Positions 1 through 10,968 of a stretch of DNA of 64,000 nucleotides are shown here, piece by piece. Both the position numbers and the translations under genes were made by a program. The stretch is from Fallopia convolvulus (lineage: Eukaryota > Streptophyta > Magnoliopsida > Caryophyllales > Polygonaceae), in contig OZ024728.1 of the NCBI GenBank assembly GCA_964016875.1, positions 28,567,328 to 28,631,327 of the forward strand, read 5' to 3'. The notes under the pieces are model-generated. The model saw only the letters and a list, made by a program, of their open reading frames with translations. It had not been told where the DNA came from and made no database searches. How positions within the stretch are numbered: the first letter of the stretch is position 1; every line of letters begins with the position of its first letter.

Positions 1-492
1 GACCTCGACACGGAAGTTTTGTGCACCAACGTCCTCGTTGACGAGCCCACTAGGTTCGTTAACGACCATTTCCAGCCTCCTCCTTACATTCCTCACGAGG
101 CACCCAACTTCGTTAACGAGGCACCGAGAGCTTCTGTCGACCCACCGCCAGCTCCTACCGACCCTCAGTCCTATGGACTCATGCCATACAACCCGGTGCT
201 GTACCAAGACCATTTCCAGCCTCACTATCCACCACCTCCTCAGCCTGAGTACACAGGATCGAGTATGCCACCACCGTGGGCCGAGGATCTTTCTGCTCAG
301 ATGCAGCAACTCCACTTCCAGCAGGACCATATTCATCGGAGGATGGACAGATGGGAGACCGTCTATTCTGCTCGCATGTCGATGGAGGATGAGAGGTATC
401 GTCAGAGAGAGGCGGATGATGCTGAGCGTTGGAGGACGATGTATGATTTCATGGGTACCTTTGAGCACTATTTTCCTCCACCAAACCAGTGA
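1..492 (+). CDS. ATHILA-type ORF, C-terminal fragment (5' end outside window)
   Basis: The frame is open from base 1 and ends at the TGA at 490-492. It matches the last part of the 536-codon ORF of element B almost residue for residue, including VLVDEPTR, NPVLYQDHFQPHYPPPPQ and the final EHYFPPPNQ. The segment is proline- and glutamine-rich, followed by a charged helical stretch with many Arg and Glu. By family this is the extra ORF of Athila elements (ATHILA ORF-1 family), whose biochemical role is not established. Two TCGTTAACGA palindromes (56-65 and 110-119) lie inside the coding sequence and are read as F/LVND or FVNE. Confidence 0.75.
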   Translation, partial: DLDTEVLCTNVLVDEPTRFVNDHFQPPPYIPHEAPNFVNEAPRASVDPPPAPTDPQSYGLMPYNPVLYQDHFQPHYPPPPQPEYTGSSMPPPWAEDLSAQMQQLHFQQDHIHRRMDRWETVYSARMSMEDERYRQREADDAERWRTMYDFMGTFEHYFPPPNQ

Positions 493-2191
493 TTCAGCCT
501 GAAGATGAAGTTTTTCCTTGTTTTCCACTTTTGAGACTTTGTAAGTTTTTATGTTTTTCTTTTTCTTATTTTTATCTTTGTTTGTTTTCTTTTCTATTTC
601 TTTTCTTCTTCTTATTTTCTTACAGTGGGGACACTGTAATTTTAAGTATGGGGTGGGAGAAAGTAGAAAACTTGTTGTCTTATGTGTTTATGTGTTTTGA
701 GTAGTAACAAAAAAAACAAAAAAAAAATTAATAAAAAAAAGGAAAAAAAAGAGTTTTAGAATTGATAGATATCCCTTTCTTAGGTTCTATGATAGTAGTT
801 GCTAGCTTAATCATATAATTCCTTGCAAGCATGTCTTTAATAGTATAGCCGGAATCTTCAACTTGAAATTGTTTTTAGAAAAAGGTAGCACTTGATGTAA
901 TTGAGCACATATACTTTATAGCATAAGTGATGCAATCCAACAAAATTGTTACCTAGTGAGGAATTTTTGGCCTTATAGGGAGAACATCAATAAATCCCTC
1001 TTCTTTTCTTGTGTGATTTACTCTCCTTATGTATATTATCTCTTGGAATTGTGATGATTATCTATTTCTTGAGACCCGTATGGGATTTATAGTTCATTAC
1101 TTGTGAAAATCATATGATAGAGAACTTATTTTTATAGCCCTATTATTCCTTATCCACCTTTACATGATTCTTCTTTTGATAGCCAATGCCAATTCTAGCC
1201 TGGAGCCTTTTATTTTTAGCTCCACAAAATTGTTCCCTAGCCGATATAAGCTTGACCCTATCCGGGGATTAGGACTTAGATTGGAGAGGTATTTTTGTTG
1301 AGTAAAAAAAAAAAGGGAGTGACATATATTGTTTGCTATGATTGAGGGATTATTGGGAAAGGTAGATTGGAAGTCTCTTGTTTTACTTGTAATAAGAAAG
1401 ATCTCTTGATAAGTAGAAATGCACGAAATAAAGTTGTTGGAGAAGAAAGAAAAAGAAAAAAGAGAAAAAAATGAAAAAGAATAAACGATGAAGCTCGTTA
1501 ACGACTCTGAAGAGGGTTCGTTAACGAGGCAGCGAGAAGAAAAGAAGAGAGTTTGAAGTGCATGTGTGTTTATAGATAATGTCAGAGATTCTTTTATTTC
1601 TTATGAGACTTTCTAGGATATGTTGGGTAAGTAAAATGAGTGTGCATAATGAGAGAGTGTGTTTGGTATGATTTTTTATGAGAGTTTTGTTTATGTGAGT
1701 TTTTAGGAGTCTTTGATTCCCGGATATTATTAGCACCACATAACCAAAAATTTTCCACGCCTTATTGTCTTTACCAAGCCCAATTACAACCCGACCGAAT
1801 GGAAGCTTCTATGAAGTTTTTCATTGAGCCTAAGTTTCTCTTGATGATTTTTGCTTGTTTTTGACAAAATCTTGGGTGGAGAGTATTGGTGATATAAGTT
1901 CCAATTTCTATGATTTTTTGCATATTGGATTGAGTTGAGAGTTGAATTTATAAGCCTAAACACTTGAGAGTTGAGTGAAACACATTATATCCCTTGTGAG
2001 GTTGGATTGTATTTTCTTATGTCTATTTGGTGCATATATGTGTGATGACGTTAAATATTCTTTGCTATATTTTTCTCATGTGTAGATGTTGCTTTTTAGA
2101 GGATGGCTATATCTTGATGAGTATGTTTGTTTGGTTTTGGTTAGTGTTTAGTGATTGCTTGAGGACAAGCAAGTCTAAGTATGGGGTATTT
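493..2191 (+). other. Non-coding tail of element A with hairpin and polypurine tract
   Basis: No credible ORF is present. It holds A-rich and purine-rich stretches, two TCGTTAACGA copies (1495-1504, 1518-1527), a block beginning ATTACAACCCGACCGAATGG (about 1785) that recurs in elements B and F, and the hairpin TTGCTTG-AGGA-CAAGCAA at 2155-2172. The hairpin is followed by the polypurine-like AAGTATGGGGTATTT that abuts the 3' LTR at 2192. The same order is seen in B and F, so this is a conserved pre-LTR module probably used for plus-strand priming. Confidence 0.7.
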
Positions 2192-3683
2192 TGATGTTCG
2201 TATTTTTAGTATAGTTTTTAGTAGGTTTTCTTTGTTTATTAGGTTTAGTTTTGATAAGTTTAGGTTTAGTTTGGTGTGTTTTTGGATAGTTTTGCATATT
2301 TTTATAGAAAGTATGGAAGCTACTCTATTTTGTGTATTTTGTAGGTTTTAGCAAGGAAAAGTGCTATATGGAGCTGAATTTGGAGCGCTACAGTGAAAGA
2401 CAGAGGAATACAAGTTTGAAGAAGTCAGACTCCAGGTTTTACGAGATGAAGTGTGGAAGAAACCAAGCCCAGACTCGTTAACGAGGCTGTAAGGGCTCGT
2501 TAACGAGGTCACGTGAGAAGAAATTTCGAGGGTTGACTTTGTAACTCACCGATCCTGTGCGGGAAATTCTTTCTGTATCGGTAGAGTATCTTTTTATGAT
2601 TTTTAGGGTTATTATATTATATATTTTAGGTCTTGTTATCTTCTTAGATTTTGTTTCTATCTTTTTAGGTTTTTATTTCTATCTTTTAGGAAAGTTTTTA
2701 TCTTCTAGCCTTATTAGTTTTTAGCCTTTTTAGTATAAATAGCCCTCTTATTTAGCCTAGAAGAGGGGGGACGAATCAGAGAAGCAAGTGGTAGAGAGAA
2801 GAGGAAGAGCCGAGATAGAGAGAGAAGATCGGAGTCGAGATTGAGAGCTCGGTGGACGAGAGTTACCGGGGTCGTTAGTTAGTATTTCGGTTCGGTATTT
2901 GTTTATTTTCGGTTTCTTCTGATTTTCTGTAAGACAATATTTGTTATTTAGTTTGAGTAGTAATTTGTTTTCAATGATTTCTTTTATTGAGTTTATTTTT
3001 TTCGTAGTTATGATTAGTGAGTAGTCTTCTTTTCTAGGATCGGGGTAAAGCCCGACATAGTTGAGCATGTTTGATGAGTAAGATTGTGTGTTGAATGCCT
3101 TTTATCTATTATCAAGATTGTTTGTTGTGTTTATACCGAGATGAAAGTTGAGGTAATTTGAGTTTTTAACTTGATTGAAAGAGAAAGTTAGTAACTTGAA
3201 GGTTGATATTGTTTGAGTACGAAAGTTTCAAGCTTTAGATCCAAGACAAGCAATTAAGTGAGTTAGGTTACGAAAGTAGGTTAATTTACTTCATGGTCAA
3301 CGAGAGTTGATGAATCTATCTATTTTAAAGGCATGATCTATTCTTCTTACGAGTTTATATGCTTGGCTATGTTGTGGTATTCCTAGTCCTAGATCTTCGT
3401 TTTTATTTGAATTATTTTAAGTGAATTTCGTTGCTGAGTTACTTGGCTCGGTACCGAACTTGTTTAGGTCGTTAGTTGAGTCTTTTTGTGTACGGTTGTT
3501 CGTTAACGACCCTGACAACGTCGTTAACGAGGCTGCTTGTGTGTATTTTTGTTTGATTTTGTTTGCTTTTTAGTAGTTGATAAACGAACAACCTTGTTTC
3601 CTGTGGAACGATCCTGACTCTGCTATACTCAACGGGGTCTTGACTTATAAATTTATTTGTTGTCAAGAAACCCTCATTCAACA
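2192..3683 (+). repeat. 3' LTR of element A (1492 bp)
   Basis: It starts TGATGTTCG and ends ATTCAACA, and aligns over its length to both LTRs of element B. A TATA box (TATAAATA, about 2734-2741) sits about 550 bp in, just before the likely transcript start. Four TCGTTAACGA palindromes occur as two pairs (2475/2497 and 3500/3521). Confidence 0.9.
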
Positions 3684-3973
3684 AAAACCCAAGAGGGATT
3701 ACATTAAGTTGAATTTTGATGGTGCAATGTGTGCGGATGGCGTGGCCTCTTTCAGTTTCCTCCTCAGGGACTTTGGCGGCTCGCCCATCCACTTTGACGG
3801 AGGATTGATTGGTCTTCAGTCTGTTTTGATCACCGAGACCTTCGCCTTGCGCCAGGGACTTCTTGAGGGCCATTCGTCGTTGCATTCCCCGGATCCAGAT
3901 TGAAGGCGATAATTTATAGTTGGCCAAGGCCATTCTTTCTTGGTGATTGGCGCTGCCCGTGGGAGATTGAGTT
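3684..3973 (+). pseudogene. LINE-type RNase H domain fragment
   Basis: Directly after the LTR of element A the + strand reads KLNFDGAMCADGVASF, then LLRDFGG and ETFALRQGL. It then continues in another frame as RIQIEGDN. This is the RNase H-like fold found at the end of plant L1-type LINE ORF2 (also RVT_3 domains), with the first catalytic Asp in FDGA, the Glu in ETFAL and the second Asp in EGDN. A frameshift near 3880 and a stop show it is dead. Element A seems to have inserted into it. Confidence 0.65.
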
Positions 3974-4268
3974 GTATATCATAGTCACATTTATGAGCGA
4001 ATATCATAAATTCTTATTTAACCTATGAGCGTATATTATAGATTTTATCTCACATACACGCATATGTAAAATCCATTAGTGCGATTAACTAATGTTGCGT
4101 TTTTTTTTATTTTTTTTTTATGCAAGACTCAAACAAATGCAAAAACTGTCTTTTGTTAAAAATAAACATGAATGTCATGAACCTACAAGACTAGACAAAT
4201 GAATGCAAAAACGAAAAATCCTAAGGGCCTTATCAAAACCAAATGGGAAAAAGAGTGCCCTATTTACA
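3974..4268 (-). repeat. Truncated 3' LTR of element C
   Basis: These roughly 295 bp match 18840-19139 closely, including the TATGAGCGAATATCATA hairpin units, the ACACGCATATGTAAAATCC stretch and the terminal CTATTTACA (TGTAAATAG on the - strand). The rest of the LTR is missing at the junction with the RNase H fragment. Confidence 0.7.
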
Positions 4269-4359
4269 TGAAATTCCTAACCCCGGGATCCCTGCGTAGG
4301 GGAAGACGGGTAATCGCCCATGATCAAGCGTTCGCGAAGTCATGCTCTCAGACGCAATC

Positions 4360-4485
4360 CCGCGGTCGCGGCAGAGTGCCCCGCGGTCGCGGGCCTTGGT
4401 ACCGCGGTCGCGACCTGGCGACCCGCGACCGCGGTTTTGCCCCAGACTCGATGTCTGGCTCTCAGTTCCAGCACCGCGGTCGCGG
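4360..4485. repeat. Cluster of CCGCGGTCGCGG near-palindromes in element C
   Basis: Five 12-bp copies start at 4360, 4381, 4402, 4423 (inverted, CCGCGACCGCGG) and 4474, mostly 21 bp apart. The GC-rich islands stand out from AT-rich surroundings. The same motif as CCGCGATCGCGG recurs at 16583 and 16625 in the leader of the same element. Confidence 0.85.
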
Positions 4486-4882
4486 CCCTCGTGCCCCCAA
4501 ATTGCGTTTTGCGGTTGTTCTTCAATCTTCGACTCGTCTTCATTATGGTACTCTGCCGAGATTATTTGGACGACCTTAATTTGCCTTGTTCTCTGCTCTT
4601 CACGATCTTCTGGTTCAATTCTCTCAATGTACTCGCGCAAACACCCTTCTTGAACCAGACCTTCAAGGCACTCTTTATAAGGCTTGCAATCTTCAGTCAT
4701 GTACCCCCGTACTCTATGGCACATGCAATATTTTTGGCTTAGGACATCGTCTTTGGGACATCATCTTGAGAGGGATAGCGGAAATAACTCTCATGTTTGA
4801 TGCGTGGTAAAATCTTATAGATCGGAATGTTGAAAGGTGTGTAGACCGCTCTATATTGCCCTCCGACGAATGTCCATTTTTG

Positions 4883-5409
4883 TTGGAAAAAACATCCCAC
4901 ATCGGGAATATGGGGGATAAACCACTAGCATATAAAGAAGGAGGAAAACCCTACCCAATGGCTTAAGCTTTTGGGTAAAAATGGTGGATCCCGACTTCAT
5001 ATGCTAAGTGGTAAAAAAACCCCCGACACGTCACCCGTTCTTTCGGTCCCCGGAATCTAACATGGTATCAGAGCAGGTTCGGTCCGGGTCCGGTTTTCCT
5101 GGTAAAAAAACGGATATATAGCTAAAAGAGAATGAGATGCTAAATCCGTTAAAAAACAAAAAACGGGCAAAAGAAAAACAAAAATGTTCAAACGCTAACT
5201 AGGCCAGGCTAGTTACCACTTGAGGGGACGTGTTGGAAAAAACATCCCATATCGGGAATATGGGGGATAAACCACTGACATATAAAGAAGGAGGAAACCC
5301 AACCCAATGGCTTAAGCTTTTGGGTAAAAATGATGGATCCCGACTTTATATGCTAAGTGGTAAACCCCCCCGACACGTCACCCGTTCTTTCGGTCCCCGG
5401 AATCTAACA
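4883..5409 (+). mobile_element. TRIM (miniature terminal-repeat retrotransposon)
   Basis: Two nearly identical LTRs, 4883-5062 (180 bp) and 5231-5409 (179 bp), begin TGTTGGAAAAAACATCCC and end GGAATCTAACA. The first is followed immediately by TGGTATCAGAGC (5063-5074), the initiator-Met tRNA primer binding site. The second is preceded by the purine-rich TTGAGGGGACG (about 5220-5230). The interior of about 168 bp has no coding capacity. Flanks ATTTT/CTTTT are a one-mismatch target duplication. It lies inside the gag of element C. Confidence 0.92.
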
Positions 5410-6158
5410 CTTTTGCCTAGAGCTCCTGTTTGAAGGGCGTTGTGACTGTTGAGGTAGAGAGAGCGACTTCCCTTTCATCTCATGGTTAATTTCTTCCAAA
5501 CGCACATATTGGTGAATGCGCTCTTGAAGTCCAACAATGGTGGAAGGAGGACGAAGTGTCTACTCTTCCCTTAGCTTGCTCTAAGCAGGAATTTCCCTTT
5601 TAAAGGCAGTAATAGCGGTCTTGTCATCACATCCCTCAACCTCTGGATAACACTCCATGAAACTATTTGAGAAGGGTCGCAAGCTTTCTCATCTCTCTTG
5701 TCCGATGCCGAAGAGTGTGTCAAGAGATGCAGCATCCCGGCTATTGGCTATGTAGCGCCTTACAAACTCAGTGGCCAATTGATCCTAAGAGCGAATTGAT
5801 CCTAGTTTCAGGCTTTGGAACCACTTCAATGGACCTTTAGAGAGACTACTCGGAAACATCTTACACATGATAGCCTCCTCAGACACCCACAATGCCATCT
5901 TATGAGAGTAAGAGGCTATATGGTTTATGGGATCCGAGTGTCCATCATAAATAGTGAAAGATGGGGGAGAAATCTTTGACAGAGGCCTGGCTTGTTGAAT
6001 GTCTAAGTGGAATGGTGTCGATGTCACCATAGCGAACTTATGCTCTGCTTGTTCTTGAGCTTATTAGAAGGTCCCACCTTGCGCTCTTAAAAGATCAAAC
6101 AACCTCCTTTGAGTGAACTCAAGAGCTTGGGCCCTCCCTTCAAGCCTTTCAAGGCTAA

Positions 6159-7653
6159 TGTTGAGGAGGGTTTCTTGACTCGGGACAACAAATAAATTTA
6201 TAAGTCAAGACCCCGCTGTGTATAGCGAAGTCAGGATCGTTCCACGAGAAGCAAGGTTGTTTGTTGATCGACTACTAAAAATCAATCAAAGCAAGCAAAA
6301 CACTCACAAGCAGCCTCGTTAACGACGTTGTCAGGGTCGTTAACGAACCACCGTAGACAAAAGACCAAAAACTAACGACCTAAACAAATTCGGTACCGAG
6401 CCTACAAACTCAGCAACGAATATCACTTCAAGAGAATTCAAATAAAAACAAAAATCTAGGACAAGGGACACCACAACATAGTCATGCATATAAACTCGTA
6501 AGAAGATAAGATCATGCCTTTAAATAGATAAATTCATCAACTTTCGTCGACTATCAAGTAAATTAACCTACTTTCATAAACCAATTTACTCAATTGCTTG
6601 TTTTGGATCTAAAGCTTGAAACTTTCGTATTCAAACAATATCAACCTTCAAGTCTATAACTTTCTCTTTCAATCAAGTTAAAAACTCAAATCACCTTGAC
6701 TTTCATCTAGGTCTAAGCACAACAAACAATCTTAAAATAGATAAAAGGCAATCAACACATACTCTTACTCCTCAAACATGCATAACTATGCCGGGTTTAA
6801 CCCCGACCCTAGAAAAGAAGACTACTCACTACTCATAACTAAGAAACAAATAAATTCAACAAAAGAAATCATTGAAAACAAAACACTACTCAAATTAATA
6901 GGAAATATCGTCTTACAGAGATTCATAAGAAACCGAAAAGAAATACAAAGCACCGAACCAAAATCACGATTAACGACCTCGGTAACTCTCGTCCACCGAG
7001 CTTCAATCTCGACTCCGATCCTCTCTCTCTACTCTCGGCTCTTCCTCCTCTCTTCAATCGATCCGTCCCCCTTTTTCAGACTAATAAGAGGGCTATTTAT
7101 ACTAATAAGCTAGAAATTAATAAGGCTAAAAGATAAAAACTTTCCTAAAAAGATAGACTTAAAAATCCTAAAAGATAGAAATAAAATCTAGAAAGATAAC
7201 AAGACCTAAAATACATAGCATAATAACCCTAAAATCATAAAAAGATACTCTACCGACACGGAAATAAATTCCCGCACAAGATCGGTGAGTCACAGAATCA
7301 AACTCTCGAAATCTTCATCTCGTGGCCTCGTTAACGACCCCTTACAACCTCGTTAACGACCCCTTACAGCCTCGTTAACGAGCCTGGGTTTGGCTTTCTT
7401 CCACACTTTATCTTCTAAAATTTAGACTTTGACTTCTTCATCCTGTATTCCTCCGTCTTTCATTATAGCGCTCCAAATAGCATCTTTTCCTTGCTAAAAC
7501 ATACAAAAAGACACAAAACGGAGTAGCTTCCATACTTTTCACACAATATGCAAAACCATACAAAAACACACAAAACTAATCCTAAAACTACTAAAACTAA
7601 GCCTAACAAACTAAGAAAACATACTAAAAACTATACTAAAAATACGAACATCA
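6159..7653 (-). repeat. 3' LTR of element B (1495 bp)
   Basis: On the - strand it starts TGATGTTCG and ends CCTCAACA. It has an inverted TATA (TATTTATA, about 7094-7101) and TCGTTAACGA palindromes near 6316, 6337, 7327, 7352 and 7373. It has one more 24-bp unit with the palindrome than the 5' LTR has. Confidence 0.93.
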
Positions 7654-9357
7654 AAATACCCCATACTTAGACTTGCTTGTCCTCAAGCAATCACTAAACA
7701 ATAACCAAGACCAAACTACATACTCATCAAGACATAGCCATCATCTAAAAAGCAACATCAACACATAGAAAAATAACAAATGATTATTAACATCATCACC
7801 CATATATGCACCAAATAGACATAAAATAATACAATCCAACCTCACAAGGAATAATAATGTGTTTCACTCAACTCTCAAGTGTTTAGGCTTATAAATTCAA
7901 TATCTCAACTCATCTTATATACAAATACTCATAAAAATTGGAACTTATATCACCAAACTCTCCACCCAAGATTTGTCAAAACAAGCAAAAATCATCAAGA
8001 GAACTTAGGCTCAATGAAAAACTTCATAGAAGCTTCCATTCGGTCGGGTTGTAATGGGGCTTGTTAAAAACAAATAGGCGTGGAAATATTTTGGCCATGT
8101 GGTGCTAATAATATCCGGGAATCAAAGACTCCTAAAAACTCACACACAATCCAAAACTCTCATAAACATATACTAAACTCACTCTCAATATGCACACTCA
8201 TTTTCACTCACCCATTATATCCTAGAAAGTCTCATAAAAATAATAAAAAGAATCTCTGATATTATCTATATAAACTCATGCACTTCAAACTTCTTTTCTT
8301 TCTTTTTCTTCTCCCTTTTTTTTTCTGCCTCTGCCTAGTTAACGAATCACTTCAGGGTCGTTAACGAGCTTCATCGTGTACTCCTCAATTTTCTAAACAA
8401 CTCTCTTCACCCATCAATCTTATTTCGTGCATCTTTTGCTATCAAGAGATCTTTCTTTTACAACTATTAAAAACAAGAGACTTCCAATCTACCCTTCCAA
8501 ATAATTCCTCAATTTCAAACCAAAACATAAATATTGCACTCAACAAAACATACCTCTCCAATCTAAGTCCTAATCCCCGGATAGGGTCAAGCTTATCTCG
8601 GCTAGGGAATATTTTTTGTGGAGCTAAAAATAAAAGGCTTAAGGCTCAAATTGGCTTAAAAAAGAAGAATAATGAAAAGGTAGGATAAGGATAATAGGGC
8701 TATAAAAATAAGTTCTCTATCATCTGATTTTCACAAGCAATGAACTATAAATCTCATACGGGTCTCAAGTAATAGATAACCATCACAATTCCAAGAGTAA
8801 TATGAATATAGAGAGTAAATCACACAAAAAAGAAGAGGAGGGAAATTTGATGTTCTCCCTATACGGCCAAAAAATAACTCACAAGGTAGATTTTTTTTGT
8901 TGGATTGCATCACTTATTCTATAAAGTATATGTGCTCAATTTCATCAAATGCTATTCCTTCTAAAAACACAATTTCAAATTAAGAATCCGGCTATACTAT
9001 CAAAGACATGCTTGCAAGGAATTATATGATCATGCTAGCAATTACCATCATAGAACCTAAGAAAGGGATATCTATCAATTCTAAACTCTTTTTGGATTTT
9101 TTCAAATTTTTCAAATTTTTTTCAATTTTTTCCTAAAATAAATAAGACACATAAGACACATAAGATAACAAGTTGTCTACTTTCTCCCACCCCATACTTA
9201 AAATTACAGTGTCCCCACTGTAAGAAAAAATAAGAAGAAGGAAAGAAATAGAAAAGAAAATAAAACAACAAAAACAAAATAAATAAAAAAGAAAGGACAT
9301 AAAAACTTACAAAGACTCAAAAGTGGAAAACAAGGAAAACGTCTTCTTCAAACTGAA
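7654..9357 (-). other. Non-coding tail of element B
   Basis: No credible ORF is seen. It is the mirror of 493-2191 in element A, with the same polypurine tract (CCCCATACTT on +), the block containing TTCGGTCGGGTTGTAATGGG near 8040, and palindromes at about 8336 (decayed) and 8355. Confidence 0.75.
7673..7690 (-). other. Pre-LTR hairpin of element B
   Basis: TTGCTTGTCCTCAAGCAA is a perfect 7-bp stem with a 4-base loop, 19 bp from the 3' LTR. Elements A (2155-2172) and F (26961-26978, one mismatch) have it at the same place. Confidence 0.8.
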
Positions 9358-10968
9358 TCACTGGTTTGGTGGAGGAAAGTAATGCTCGAAGTTCCCCATG
9401 AAGTCGTACATCGTCCTCCAACGCTCTGCATCCTCCACCTCTCTCTGACGATGCCTCTCATCCTCCATCGACATGCGAGCGGAGTAGACGGTCTCCCATC
9501 TATCCATCCTCCTATGAATGTGATCTTTCTGAAGGTTGAGCTGTTGCATCCGAGCAGAAAGATCCTCAGCCCATGGTGGTGGCATACTCGATCCAGTGTA
9601 CTCTGGCTGAGGGGGTGGTGGGTAGTGAGGCTGGAAATGGTCTTGGTACAACACCGGGTTGTATGGAATCAGACCATAGGAATGAGGGTCGGTAGGAGCT
9701 GGCGGGGGGTTGGTAGTTGTCCTCGGGACCTCGTTAACGAAGCTGAGTGCCTCGTTAGAAATGTAGGAAGAAGGCTGGAAATGGTCGTTAACGAGTCTGG
9801 TAGGCTCGTCAACGAGGATGTTGGTGCCCAAAACTTCCGTGTCGAGGTCGTTATCCTCGAAGTTAAGCTCTTCCGTGCCTCCCTCTGTGTTAGCCTCTTC
9901 AGTGTCTTCGCCGACTACCTCGGTATCCTCATCTTCATCACCATCTTCATCCATGCCTTCTCCGTCTCGCTCGAACCTTGTCTCACAAGGCCGAAGTGAT
10001 AGCTCATCCTCCGGCTTGGGCTCCAACGGGTAAGCATGACCCGTCCATACCTCGTACCAATTTGGTACGTAGAGTAGCTCCAACATGTCAAGGGTAGGTG
10101 TAACGATGCGGTCTTGCACTTTCACTTTGAGTCCTCTCTCGGCTTGGATGAAAACACTAGAGCTATACCAATAGCTTTTGTTGAGGAGTTGAGCATGAGC
10201 CGGCGTGTAGCGAGTAAGGTCGACTCCAAAGTTTGTAGCCAAGAGACTAACCAAGTTTCCACACCATACTTCTTTGGACTTGGTTGATTTTTCAATGTAG
10301 TAGAGCCACTCATACCCCAAATTCAAAGGGCCGGGCTCCTCGAAAAGGATGGTGCGAAGACAAGCAACTTCCATTCGTGTTGGCCTGTTTAGCTCTCTCT
10401 TCGACCAAAATGTAGCGGCTAGGACTCGAAGAATGATCCTAAAAATGGGGTTGATGACGCTTGCCCCGGATAGTGCCGCTGTGGAGGTCTCAACCTCCCA
10501 GGTGATGTAGCTCCAAGTCCTTGTCACTTTGTAGTCCTTCAAACTATAATCTCTAGATGGAATTGGGAGCTCAAGAATAGCGTTGAACTCCGCCATGGTG
10601 TATTCTCGGCTCACATTACCGAGCCTAAACCTGATGCATCCCGCCGAATTCTTCGATGGGAAACTCGTCTCTAAAGTGGCCAAAAACTCGGATGTGAGGG
10701 CCGGAAAATGTGGTACCGTCTCCTTCTTCAGCAAATGAGGCACACCGAGAATAGAAAAGGCCTCCTTGACATCGGTATAAATTCCCATTTGCTTGGCACT
10801 CGTTCTTGAAAACCACCGAGTGTTGTGATCTTTGTTTAGGATGGCATTGTATCGATCCGCTTGCCCTTGAGTGCGCAAGATCACATTGTCCATGCGAGGT
10901 GGAGATGGGGACCTCTGGTTCCTTCTCTTCTTCTAAGCTCGGGTAGCGGGTCTGCTGGAACTTGCCAT
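9358..10968 (-). CDS. ATHILA-type ORF of element B (one nonsense codon near the start)
   Basis: From the ATG at 10968 the frame reads MASSSRPATRA, then a TAG, then 511 further residues from MDNVILRTQGQ to EHYFPPPNQ. The homologous start is probably 10968, with the TAG as a recent mutation and 10893 as an internal restart. The body has the features of the ATHILA ORF-1 family: NTRWFSRTSAKQMG, GCIRFRLGNVSREYTMAEFN, then LNLGYEWLYYIEKS. An acidic stretch (DGEGMDEDGDEDEDTE) and a proline-rich tail follow. The function is unknown; in autonomous Athila an extra ORF lies downstream of pol. Here it follows gag-protease directly, which shows the pol deletion. Confidence 0.75.

Larger units (their letters stand above)
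1..3683 (+). mobile_element. Element A: Athila-like non-autonomous LTR retrotransposon, 3' portion
   Basis: The left end lies outside the window. In order it shows the C-terminal part of an ATHILA-type ORF (to 492), a long non-coding tail (493-2191) and a complete 3' LTR (2192-3683). It is the same family as element B on the opposite strand: the ORF is nearly identical in translation, and the tail and LTR share wording and the repeated palindrome TCGTTAACGA. No reverse transcriptase or integrase is visible in the part present. The flank after the LTR is AAAAC, the expected 5-bp duplication, but its partner is outside the window. Confidence 0.9.
4269..6158 (-). pseudogene. Tat-like gag pseudogene, main part
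   Basis: On the - strand, 6030 to about 5620 reads like a Ty3 Tat/Retand Gag: FHLDIQQARPLSK, FTIYDGHSDPINHIASY, CKMFPSSLSKGPLKWFQSLK, then LATEFVRRYIANS and FMECYPEVEGCDDKTAI. Further down, 4724-4560 gives CHRVRGYMTEDC with LREYIERIEPEDRE, the usual segment after the Gag core. Stops, frameshifts and a nested TRIM (4883-5409) break it. At 4360-4485 the frame is filled by RDRG repeats encoded by CCGCGGTCGCGG palindromes. It ends GISCK-stop at the LTR edge. The N-terminal part lies beyond element B at 16490-16760. Confidence 0.75.

Noticed and set aside
4199..4742. Overlapping + strand frames through the CCGCGGTCGCGG cluster
   Set aside because: They are open only because the GC-rich palindromes lack stops; the - strand has the gag signature.
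9382..9999. 205-codon frame on + opposite the ATHILA ORF
   Set aside because: It is antisense to a clearly homologous ORF on the - strand; low-complexity reading of the same codons.
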